A stretch of 64,000 nucleotides of DNA, from contig NZ_BMEM01000001.1 of NCBI RefSeq assembly GCF_014636495.1, positions 418,195 to 482,194 of the forward strand, written 5' to 3'. The notes beneath the pieces were generated by a model. That model saw nothing but the letters and a program-made list of their open reading frames with translations, made no database searches and was not told where the DNA came from. Both the position numbers and the translations under genes were made by a program. Source of the DNA: Ornithinimicrobium tianjinense. GTDB taxonomy: Bacteria; Actinomycetota; Actinomycetes; Actinomycetales; Dermatophilaceae. Shown here piece after piece: positions 34,471 to 42,162 of the stretch. The first letter of the stretch is position 1; every line of letters begins with the position of its first letter.

Positions 34471-34972
34471 CGCGGTCCACCATAGGTTGGCTCGTCAGCT
34501 GCGACAACGCCTCGACGTCGGCCAGGTCCTGCGCGCGCCCGGACAGGCGCTTCATGGCCACCAGGTGCTCGACAGACGCGACACGCACGGGGACGTCGTC
34601 GACATCGATGACGTCCGAGGACGTGAGGAGGGTGGAGAACGGCAGCGGGGTGATAGCCAGCAGGTCCACCTCGCGCAGCGCGTCCGAGGGGTCGTGCAGC
34701 GTGAAAGCCACCAGGTTACGCTGCTCCACCCAGGAGCGTCGGATGTCCGGGTCGGCGAACTGCTCGGGAGGGACGGGGAGCCTGGGCACGAGGCCTTGGG
34801 CCTTCAGGACATCCAGCGCTGAGGTCAGGTTGTCGGTGGTCAGGTCGAGCGCGAGGTCGAGGTCGACCGTCATACGCGCGTGCCCGCGAAGGACCACCGC
34901 GACGCCACCGACGACCACGTAGTCGACGCCCGCGTCGTTGAGGGCGGCCAGGAGATCCAGGATCCGGCGCAC
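34451..34972 (-). CDS. Nucleotidyltransferase-like protein (AbiEii/MNT type)
   Basis: 173 residues from a GTG start. The nucleotidyltransferase core shows VDYVVVGGVAVVLRGHARMT (the G-[GS] motif) followed by VDLDLALDLTTDN (the DxD metal ligands, here DLDLALD) and PVRVASVEHLVAMKRLSGRA with the conserved AsK-like helix. Such proteins occur as AbiEii toxins or as orphan enzymes for aminoglycoside or tRNA modification. A short coupled gene follows. Likely role is a TA toxin or its relative; not proven. Confidence 0.8.
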   Translation of the reverse strand: MRRILDLLAALNDAGVDYVVVGGVAVVLRGHARMTVDLDLALDLTTDNLTSALDVLKAQGLVPRLPVPPEQFADPDIRRSWVEQRNLVAFTLHDPSDALREVDLLAITPLPFSTLLTSSDVIDVDDVPVRVASVEHLVAMKRLSGRAQDLADVEALSQLTSQPMVDRDEHHQG

Positions 34973-35327
34973 GTCAGCACCCTATCCGTGACACGGCACG
35001 GTATGGCGCGATGTCCGGCTCGGCGTGCTGTTCGGTCACCGTGCCGCTGGGCCTGACCACCGCGTCGGCACAGCAGCGATCAGCCCTCGTCGTCGGCCCT
35101 GAGCATCCCTGCCAGGACGTGCGTGACCGGCCGCGGCGGCCCGCCTACTTCGCCCCCCACATGCAGATGCAGCCCATCGGCTCACTGTTGACCGACCTCC
35201 CCGTCGCCGTCCTGGCCCCCCGGCTCGGGCGGCTCAGCGACGAGGTGATGCGTCGGCTCTGTGGTGCCATCAAGCTCGCAGCAGGGTGGTGCCAGGGCTC
35301 GGGCTGACGGTGGCCCGCAGCGCTGTC
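34973..35327. other. Gene-free stretch
   Basis: About 355 bases before the CHRD gene terminator. A 98-codon open frame at 35011-35307 has no ribosome site and no family-like composition; no RNA gene or repeat was seen. Confidence 0.5.
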
Positions 35328-35378
35328 GCCCGCCGGCCGTCCTGACGTCCCCCTGCGACGCCAGGTCGGCCGGCGGGC
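35328..35378 (-). terminator. Long hairpin after the CHRD gene
   Basis: A 12-base-pair stem (35328-35339 with 35367-35378, GCCCGCCGGCCG and its complement) extends inward by 9 further pairs with one mismatch. It lies 5 bases beyond the CHRD stop on the minus strand. Confidence 0.7.
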
Positions 35379-35383
35379 CTGGC

Positions 35384-36031
35384 TCAGTTGGCGATGCCGC
35401 CGCAGAGCACGGGCAGGGTCGCCTCCAGCGGGGCGGCCGGGGTGAGCTCGGATGGACCGGCCTCGAAGTCGTAGGCGCCGTTGCCGTTGAGGTCGATGCC
35501 GTGGACGACGACCTGCACGGTGTCGGCGTTGGCCAGCGCGGTGTCGTTGTCGAAGGTCCGCGCATAGCTGAGGTAGCCGTCCGCGTCTGCCACCGCGTAG
35601 CGGTCCAGCGCCAGCGCGCTGGCGGCGGTGGTGTCACCGTTGGTGGTCAGCGAGGCGAGGATGCCGCCGTAGAACGGGACGCCCTCCACCACGTTGACGA
35701 GGCCGTCGCCGTCGGCGTCGGCGGCCGGCCCGGGGCAGCCCAGGTCCTGTCCCTCCTCGACGCCGTGCAGGTGCATCGCGTGGGGCAGGCCGGGTGCAAC
35801 CCCCCACGCCTCGACCCTCACCTGCACCTTGCCGTTGGGCAGGGCGGTGACCGTGGTGCGTCCCGAGGCCTGGCTGTTGGGCACGGCCGGGAACTGCACG
35901 GCGTCGAGCCCGTAGGAGTATGCGGCGACGCGGGCGGAGGGGTTGCCGTCGTGCCCGGCCACGGCGGGCCCGGCGACGCCGAGCGGGGCTAGAGCGGCGA
36001 CCGCGGCTGCGGTGATGGTGCGTGTCCTCAT
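35384..36031 (-). CDS. Secreted CHRD-domain protein
   Basis: 215 residues. A Sec signal peptide (RTITAAAVAALAPLGVAGPA, cleavage near VAG-H) is followed by a CHRD-like beta domain with AWGVAPGLPHAMHLHGVEEG, the histidine pair typical of CHRD/superoxide-dismutase-like copies, and a C-terminal VHGIDLNGNGAYDF strand. Function is unknown; it is probably surface or extracellular. It ends in a strong hairpin and is divergent from the pRiA4b-type gene. Confidence 0.82.
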   Translation of the reverse strand: MRTRTITAAAVAALAPLGVAGPAVAGHDGNPSARVAAYSYGLDAVQFPAVPNSQASGRTTVTALPNGKVQVRVEAWGVAPGLPHAMHLHGVEEGQDLGCPGPAADADGDGLVNVVEGVPFYGGILASLTTNGDTTAASALALDRYAVADADGYLSYARTFDNDTALANADTVQVVVHGIDLNGNGAYDFEAGPSELTPAAPLEATLPVLCGGIAN

Positions 36032-36143
36032 GGTGACTCCTTGGTCAGCGGACGGCGGGGTGTCGTCCTGGTCCAGGGGAGTTCGGAGCCCGGCACCCCG
36101 GCGGATTGGACCTCGTCACCGGAAACCAGGACGGCTGGCCCCC

Positions 36144-36149
36144 TACGCT
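36144..36149 (+). promoter_or_regulatory. Leaderless-type -10 box
   Basis: TACGCT ends 7 bases before the GTG start at 36157, the spacing expected for a leaderless actinobacterial mRNA. No ribosome site is visible before that start, which fits. Confidence 0.5.
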
Positions 36150-36156
36150 TGCCGGC

Positions 36157-37677
36157 GTGAGCGACGACGACCAGATCAGGGCGATGCGTGAGTGGGCGGC
36201 CCAGCTGTCCTCCGAGGAGCTGCAGGACGTGCTGCACGGGATCCTGGGCGGCGTGAGCGCCACGGACGCCGCACCGCATACCCCTGAGATGCCCGAGCTG
36301 CCCGACCCGCCGCAGGAGCCCCAGGCGCTGACCGTGAGGGTCGACGTCGACGGGACCAGCCCGCCGGTGTGGCGGCGGCTGGTCCTGCACGGCGACCTGC
36401 TCCTCGACGAGGTGCACGCCGTCCTTCAGGCGGCCTTCGGGTGGCAGGACTACCACCTGCACAAGTTCTGGCCCGGCCCGGACAAGCGGGTCTGGCGCGG
36501 GCCGTCGTTCCTCACCGAGTACGACCTGACGGAGGGCGAGGAGGGCATCCTGGAGTCGGAGGTGCGGCTGGACCAGCTGCTGCGCTTGCCGGGGGACCGG
36601 CTGTTCTACACCTACGACTTCGGCGACGACTGGACCCACACGCTTCGCCTGGAGTCCGTGGGCCCGCTGGACCCGGACGCTCCGACCGCCGTCTGCACGG
36701 GCGGCCGGATGGCCGGGCCGCTGGAGGACTGCGGAGGGCCGCCCGGGCACAACGAGCTCGTCGAGTCCTACCGGGCCGACAACGGGCTCGCCGACCTCGA
36801 CGAGGACCAGCGGGCCTGGCTGCCGCCGGACTGGGACCCCACCGAGCTGGACCTCGACGAGGTGGCGCACCGCCTCTCGCTCGTCGGCCTGACCACCGAG
36901 GAGCTGCTCGAGCGTCTCCGGTCCTCGGGGCAGGGTCAGGGAGGCGGGCTCCCGGCGGAGCTGGAGCCCCTGCTGGACCTGGCGCTGCCCCGCGTCGTCG
37001 CCGAGCTGGACGAGTGGGTGGCGCGCGCGCGGACCGATCAGGACGGCGAGCTTAGCGACGAGGACGTCGCCGCGATCGCGCGGCCCTACCGCTACCTCGT
37101 CGAGCTCGCCGGCGAAGACGGCATCCCGCTCACGGCCGCGGGCTGGATGCGCCCGGCCTACGTCGAGCGCGTCTACGTCGACCTGGGGATGGAGGAGGGC
37201 TGGATCGGCAAGGGCAACCGGGAGGACCAGACCCTGCCGGTGGCACAGCTGCGCGCGCTGTGTCAGGAGGTCGGGCTGCTGCGCAAGCACAAGGGGCGTC
37301 TGTTGCGCACCCGGCTCGCCAAGGACCTGCGAACCGACGAGGAGTATGTCGCCGCCGTCACCGGCCGCCTGCTGCACCACCGCGACACCTTCGTGACGGC
37401 GGCCAGGGCGCTCTTCGCCCTGATGACCGCCGCCACCGGACGACCGGCGTGGGAGCACTCCGACGTCGTCGCCAGGATCATGACCGACTGCGGCCTGCGG
37501 ACCGGCCCTCTCGGGGTGGACCCACGGCACGTCTCGGAGTGGGTCCGCCCGGTCCGGGCCACCCTGCGGCGTGCCACGGGGGAGCGGCTGCTGCACGACG
37601 GCCCGCACCCCCTCGACCACCGGGCGGTCGCGCTCGCGCGGGCCGCGCTGTGGCCGCAGGCACGGGAGCAAGGGTGA
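36157..37677 (+). CDS. pRiA4b ORF-3-like family protein with long C-terminal extension
   Basis: 506 residues from a GTG start; TTG at 36106 is an alternative. The pRiA4b_ORF3 domain is at about 60-220: VRVDVDGTSPPVWRRLVLHG, FGWQDYHLHKFWPG and FYTYDFGDDWTHTLRLESVG. A helical C-terminal region of about 250 residues is not assigned. The family began as a plasmid/transposon passenger gene, but many copies are chromosomal and their function is unknown. No transposase is nearby. A degenerate NERD/vapB relic lies just downstream. Confidence 0.8.
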   Translation: MSDDDQIRAMREWAAQLSSEELQDVLHGILGGVSATDAAPHTPEMPELPDPPQEPQALTVRVDVDGTSPPVWRRLVLHGDLLLDEVHAVLQAAFGWQDYHLHKFWPGPDKRVWRGPSFLTEYDLTEGEEGILESEVRLDQLLRLPGDRLFYTYDFGDDWTHTLRLESVGPLDPDAPTAVCTGGRMAGPLEDCGGPPGHNELVESYRADNGLADLDEDQRAWLPPDWDPTELDLDEVAHRLSLVGLTTEELLERLRSSGQGQGGGLPAELEPLLDLALPRVVAELDEWVARARTDQDGELSDEDVAAIARPYRYLVELAGEDGIPLTAAGWMRPAYVERVYVDLGMEEGWIGKGNREDQTLPVAQLRALCQEVGLLRKHKGRLLRTRLAKDLRTDEEYVAAVTGRLLHHRDTFVTAARALFALMTAATGRPAWEHSDVVARIMTDCGLRTGPLGVDPRHVSEWVRPVRATLRRATGERLLHDGPHPLDHRAVALARAALWPQAREQG

Positions 37678-37679
37678 TG

Positions 37680-37851
37680 ACTCGGCCTGCTTGAGGCCGA
37701 GGTCCACGATCTTGGTGCAGCCGCGCAGGCCGACCAGCAACTGCTCGGTGCGGGGCGTGAACAGTCCACCCTCGACGACGCGGTGCGGCCTGCCCTAGTA
37801 GCGCTTCGCGTCCACCAGCTCGTCGTCCAGGTCGATGTTGGTCCGCGTCAT
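37680..37851 (-). pseudogene. Chimeric relic: vapB start joined to a NERD-gene fragment
   Basis: Read from 37851, MTRTNIDLDDELV is the hallmark start of a VapB antitoxin. After about 13 residues it turns into DAKRY, an in-frame TAG, then GRPHRVVEGGLFTPRTEQLL and VGLRGCTKIVDLGLKQAE. The latter is nearly the same as part of the intact NERD gene at 41220-42149. The relic stops after the KQAE segment. Homologous bases at the DAKRY junction suggest recombination. It has no complete domain and should be inactive. Confidence 0.75.
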
Positions 37852-37910
37852 CTACACCAGAGATACACCAACAGCTGTGCAGCCCACCGTGCGGCCGTGG
37901 GCAGCGTCGG

Positions 37911-38813
37911 TCAGGACGCCCGGGCCGCAGCCACGAGCTCCCGCACCGCCGGCGCCACCTCGGCGGCGAAGGTCTGCGTCGTCGTCGTGTCGTCGGAGGC
38001 GAGCACGAAGCCGCTGGTGCCGTAGGTCAGCGCGACCTCGGCGAGCTCCTCGGCCCACTGCGCGGGCGGCCCCTGGAGGAAGCCGCCGCGCTGCGCGGCG
38101 AAGCGGCCGCCGATGTTGAGCAGCCGGCGCACGTCGGTCGGCCGTCGACCGGCGGCCTCGGCGGCGTCGTCGATCCGCCGGTTCATCTCGGTCAGGTCGC
38201 TCACCCCGCCCTGCAGGTAGGCCAGCGACGGCAGCCACCCGTCGGCGGCGCGGCCGACGAGGCGCAGGATGCGCGGCTTGTAGGCGCCGACCCAGATGCC
38301 GATCGGGTGCGCAGGGGCCGGGCCGCGCCTGGCGCCGTGGACGTCGTAGTGCCTGCCCCGCACCGAGACCCCGCCGCGGCTCTCGGTGTCCCAGATGCCG
38401 CGGATGATCTGGATCGCCTCGTCGAGCGCCTCGATCGACTCCCCGGGCGTGCGCCGCGGCCCGCCCATCGCGCCGACCCCGTCCCAGAAGCCGCCGGCGC
38501 CCAGGCCCAGCTCCACCCGGCCGCCGCTGAGCAGGTCGAGGGAGGCGGCGGCCCGCGCGAGGACGGCCGGCGGGCGCAGAGGCAGGTTGTGGACGTTCGC
38601 GGCGAGCCGGACGCGCGAGGTGCGCGCTGCGGCATACGCCATCAGCGTCCAGGTGTCGTGGAACTTCGCGACGTAGGGGTGGTCCTGGAAGGTGACCAGG
38701 TCGAGCCCGGCCTCGTCGGCGACGACCGCCTGCTCGACGGCCTGGTGGGCGGGGTGGTTGGTCGGGGTCACGAAGGTGCCGAAGAGCAGGTCGTGGCCGT
38801 AGTCGGTGCTCAA
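37911..38813 (-). CDS. LLM-class F420/flavin-dependent oxidoreductase
   Basis: 300 residues from a TTG start with AGGAG 7 bases upstream. The luciferase-like barrel shows GHDLLFGTFVTPTNHPAHQA, SLDLLSGGRVELGLGAGGFW and PIGIWVGAYKPRILRLVGRA. The TTG overlaps the TGA of the upstream gene (TTGA), so it is translated by coupling. Together with its partner it may act on one substrate; the cofactor is not determined. Confidence 0.87.
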   Translation of the reverse strand: MSTDYGHDLLFGTFVTPTNHPAHQAVEQAVVADEAGLDLVTFQDHPYVAKFHDTWTLMAYAAARTSRVRLAANVHNLPLRPPAVLARAAASLDLLSGGRVELGLGAGGFWDGVGAMGGPRRTPGESIEALDEAIQIIRGIWDTESRGGVSVRGRHYDVHGARRGPAPAHPIGIWVGAYKPRILRLVGRAADGWLPSLAYLQGGVSDLTEMNRRIDDAAEAAGRRPTDVRRLLNIGGRFAAQRGGFLQGPPAQWAEELAEVALTYGTSGFVLASDDTTTTQTFAAEVAPAVRELVAAARAS

Positions 38814-41017
38814 GATGCGCTCCTGGTGCCGTGGTGGACAATGGGGAAGTTGTCGCGGAAGAGGTTGTCGGGGTCGAGCTCGGCCTTGAGCCGGCGCAGC
38901 CGCTCCAGCGTGGCCGGCGGGAAGGCCTCGACGACCCGCGCCGGGTCCGGGTCGCTCTCGAAGCTGAGGTAAAGCCCCTGCGCGTGCGCGCGCACCCGGT
39001 CGAACCACCGGTCGACCCGGCCCGCGTCCGCGCCCATCACCGTGAGCGAGAAGCCCGCGTCGCGGTGGGCGAAAGCCGTCGCGTCGGCGGGCACGTCGGC
39101 GACGGCGCCGCCGACGGACCGGATCTGGTACCAGTGCGCCGCGCCGCTGGCGATCAGGTCGGCCGACGCGGCGGCGAAGGCGGGCGTGATCTCGCGCACC
39201 AGCACCGACCTCGACACCGGCTCGCCGCGCCCGGCGTGCGGCGACTCCGGGAACATGTTCATCACCGCGGCGTAGGGGGCGACCACCACCTGCTGCTGCA
39301 CCAGCGGCGCGATCTCCGCGAACGGCTGCAGGTCCGCCACGATCTCGTCGGGGTCGGAGGAGTCGACCATCGCCATCACGTGCGCGACGCCCCGGCTGAG
39401 GATGAGGAACGGCGTGGTCCGGCGCGGGGTCGCCGCGACGACGCGCCCGAACGCCTGGAGGTATGCCGCCGCGTCGTCCACCTGGAACGCCAGCTGGGCC
39501 CAGCCCACGTCGCCGACCTGGTCGACCTGGAACTCGAACGCGACCGCGATCCCGAAGTTGGCTCCGGCGCCGCGCACGGCCCAGAACAGCTCGGGGTGCT
39601 CGGTCGCGCTCGCCCGCACGAGGCTCCCGTCGGCCAGCACCATCTCGACCGCCCGCACGTGGTCGATCGTCAGCCCATGCGCGCGCCCGAGGAAGCCGAT
39701 GCCGCCCGCGGTCGCGAGCCCGCCGACGCCGACCCCGCCGTAGTCGCCCGAGCTCAGCGCCCACCCGTGCGGCTGCAGGGCGGTGGCGACGTCGCGCCAG
39801 CGCGCGCCGGGGCCGATCCGGACCAGCCGGGCGGCCTCGTCGAGGACGGTGATGTCGTCGAGCCGGCCGACGTCGATGACCAGGCCGCCGTCGTTGGTGG
39901 AGCGGCCGCTGATGCCGTGCCCGCCGCTGCGGATCCCCAGCGGCAGGTGCCGGTGGGAGCGCGCGAAGCCGACCGCCTCGACGACCTCGCCGACGGTGCC
40001 CGGACGCAGGACCAGTCCCGGGTCGCCTCCTCGCAGGTATGTCGATCGCACCCGTGCGAAGGCGCTGTCACCCGGCTCCACGGTCGCCCCGGCGAGGGAC
40101 TCGGGCACCTCGTCGTAGGCGATGCCCGGGCGCCGGCGCGCGCGGACGTCGGCCCGGCGCACGGGTCGGTCGGTGAGCGTGCCGGGCGGCAGGGCGTCCT
40201 CGACCCGCTCGCGGACGGTGGGGGCGATCCGCTCCAGGAGGTAACGGTCCCGCGCGGTCAGACCGGCGGCACCGTCAACGGGGAGGACCAGGACGCTGAT
40301 GCCGTGGTCGACCGCGAGCGCGACGAGCCCGTCGGTGTCGAGGGGGTCGTCCGCGCGCAGGACGGCGGCCCGCCGGACCTCGCGCGGGTCGCGCCCGGCT
40401 CCGGTCGCGGCCGAGTCGAGGGCCGCGGTGAGCCGGGCGAGCTCCTGTGCCTGGTCCCTCTCGTCGCTGAGCTCGGCCAGGTCGACCATCCAGCCGTCGG
40501 CAACCCGGCCGGCCAGCGCGGCGGCCTTCTCGTGCGACCCGTGCAGCCAGACGGGGACCTCGCGGTCGAGGGCAGGTCCGGGCTCGGCGCCGTCGAGATG
40601 CTGGTGGGTGCCCCGGAGCGGGGCCCGGGGCTGGGAGGTGTCCTGCATCGCCCTCAGGACGGCGACCGTCTCCTCGGCGGCGACCAGCCGCCGGGGGTCC
40701 TCGCCGGCGGCCAGCGACAGCAGCGCACGCTCGCCGGAGAGCAGCTGCAGGCTGGCCGCGGCCCGGGCGAGCGTGGACGCCGGCCGGGCCAGCGGGTCGA
40801 GACGGGTGGCGCCCACGTGCGCCGTGGTGGTCCGCCCGGCCGTCCAGGTCGCCAGGCTCCACGCGTCAAGGCCGCCCTCGTCCTCGCCCTCGGGGAGGAG
40901 CACGAGGTCGGCGCCGAGCTGCTCGGCGAGCACGGCTGCCTCGACCACGACGCCGGGTGCGGCCGCGGGCGCGCGGACCTCGACGCCGAACCGGAGGGTG
41001 TGTCCGTAGCTGGGCAA
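38810..41017 (-). CDS. Fused LLM oxidoreductase and FAD-linked (berberine-bridge-like) oxidase
   Basis: 735 residues from a TTG at 41017 with TGGAGA 6 bases upstream; the open frame runs further 5' but that part is not protein-like. Residues about 8-290 are an LLM barrel ([60 protein letters not shown]). A linker follows, and about 355-735 is an FAD-binding PCMH oxidase. Its GIRSGGHGISG site has the histidine that covalently holds FAD in relatives, with a C-terminal BBE motif LDPDNLFRDNFPIVHH. Two redox enzymes in one chain suggests consecutive steps. No frameshift is seen at the join. Confidence 0.83.
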   Translation of the reverse strand: MPSYGHTLRFGVEVRAPAAAPGVVVEAAVLAEQLGADLVLLPEGEDEGGLDAWSLATWTAGRTTTAHVGATRLDPLARPASTLARAAASLQLLSGERALLSLAAGEDPRRLVAAEETVAVLRAMQDTSQPRAPLRGTHQHLDGAEPGPALDREVPVWLHGSHEKAAALAGRVADGWMVDLAELSDERDQAQELARLTAALDSAATGAGRDPREVRRAAVLRADDPLDTDGLVALAVDHGISVLVLPVDGAAGLTARDRYLLERIAPTVRERVEDALPPGTLTDRPVRRADVRARRRPGIAYDEVPESLAGATVEPGDSAFARVRSTYLRGGDPGLVLRPGTVGEVVEAVGFARSHRHLPLGIRSGGHGISGRSTNDGGLVIDVGRLDDITVLDEAARLVRIGPGARWRDVATALQPHGWALSSGDYGGVGVGGLATAGGIGFLGRAHGLTIDHVRAVEMVLADGSLVRASATEHPELFWAVRGAGANFGIAVAFEFQVDQVGDVGWAQLAFQVDDAAAYLQAFGRVVAATPRRTTPFLILSRGVAHVMAMVDSSDPDEIVADLQPFAEIAPLVQQQVVVAPYAAVMNMFPESPHAGRGEPVSRSVLVREITPAFAAASADLIASGAAHWYQIRSVGGAVADVPADATAFAHRDAGFSLTVMGADAGRVDRWFDRVRAHAQGLYLSFESDPDPARVVEAFPPATLERLRRLKAELDPDNLFRDNFPIVHHGTRSAS

Positions 41018-41219
41018 GGGTGTCTCCAGGGGGAGCAGGAAAGGAACTTGATGTGTCAACCAGTTTAGGCCGTGGGAGATTCCAGGGCGACGGTGCTCAG
41101 CCCGACCTGCCGTCTCACCAGATCGGGGCAGACCCCGAGACACCAAACTCGCGGACCCGGCAGGGCCGAGGGGGTCGACTCCTCGCCGTCGACGGCACCA
41201 GCACGAGCGGGTGTGCGAA

Positions 41220-42149
41220 CTAGGCCGGGGGAAAGGCGCTCGCGAGTCGCTCGTGCACGGCCGCGACCTGATCCTCACTCAGCGGCCCCGACCGCCCGAT
41301 CGTCGCAGCCAGCTTCTTCGGCCAGGTGACTATCACGTCGCGGACGACGAAGTCGCCGCCGAGCAACGGCCAGTCGGCCTCGACGAAGCAGAGCACGCTG
41401 CGCACCGTGACGGTGTCGTCGGCGAGCGCCGCCCGCACGAGGTCGGCCTGCTTGAGGCCGGCGTCCATGAGCTTGCTGCAGTCGCGTCGGCCGACCAGCA
41501 GCTTCTCCGTGCGGGGCGTGAAGAGACCTCCTTCGACGACGCGGTGCGGCCTGCCCTTGTAGCGCTTTGCGTCGACGACGTAGACCCCGGTCGGGCACAC
41601 GACCAGGTGATCGAGGTTGGCCCCGCTCCCCGGGATGCGTCGGTCGTGCAGCACCCTGACCAGGGGGCCGGCCACGGCGTCGAGCCGACGTCCGAGCCTT
41701 TCCTCGCCGACCGCGCCCGTCGCCCAGGCCTTGGTGGTCTGGGGGTCGTCGGAGACGGCGAGGATGAGCCCGCCGAGCCGCGGGTGCTTGCTTCGGATTC
41801 GCTGCTCGCGGGCGGCGACGCGACGCTCGTGCTCGCGGCGGGCGGACGAGCCGGCGACGCCCGGTGAGGTGTCCACAACCGTCGGTTCCTCCGGCACGAG
41901 GTCTGGGCCAGCGGGCTGCTCGTGCTCGACCTCTCCCATGCTGGTGGCGGTGCCGGTGTCGACCGGAGCTTCTGGCTCTCCGCCGCCGGTTCGGGTCTCG
42001 TTGCAGGAGAGGCAGCAGACCGTCTTGGTCGCACGGTCGTAGACCGCACGCGTGCCACGTTGCAGCTCGGTGGTGCGCTCCCGGCACTGACCGGCATACC
42101 GCAGCCGCATGGCTCGGGGACGCGTGGTGGAGGAATCCGTCTCGGTCAC
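41220..42149 (-). CDS. NERD-domain protein with N-terminal zinc-ribbon
   Basis: 309 residues from a GTG start. The N-terminus has a Cys-rich segment (YAGQCRERTT ... TVCCLSCNET), likely a zinc ribbon. A charged linker and the nuclease-related NERD domain (about 165-290) follow: GAVGEERLGRRLDAVAGPLV, GANLDHLVVCPTGVYVVDAK and RYKGRPHRVVEGG, where the D-(x)-DAK residues are the likely active site. NERD is found with helicases and DNA-processing partners. It lies 13 bases after the UvrD-like helicase gene. A degenerate partial copy is at 37680. Confidence 0.87.
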   Translation of the reverse strand: MTETDSSTTRPRAMRLRYAGQCRERTTELQRGTRAVYDRATKTVCCLSCNETRTGGGEPEAPVDTGTATSMGEVEHEQPAGPDLVPEEPTVVDTSPGVAGSSARREHERRVAAREQRIRSKHPRLGGLILAVSDDPQTTKAWATGAVGEERLGRRLDAVAGPLVRVLHDRRIPGSGANLDHLVVCPTGVYVVDAKRYKGRPHRVVEGGLFTPRTEKLLVGRRDCSKLMDAGLKQADLVRAALADDTVTVRSVLCFVEADWPLLGGDFVVRDVIVTWPKKLAATIGRSGPLSEDQVAAVHERLASAFPPA

Positions 42150-42162
42150 GATGCTGCACCTC

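Noticed and set aside
35011-35307. 98-codon open frame in a gene-free stretch
   Set aside because: No ribosome site, no family-like pattern, and poor codon profile.
41053-41058. TTGACA -35 box before the LLM-FAD gene
   Set aside because: No reasonable -10 box at the normal distance.
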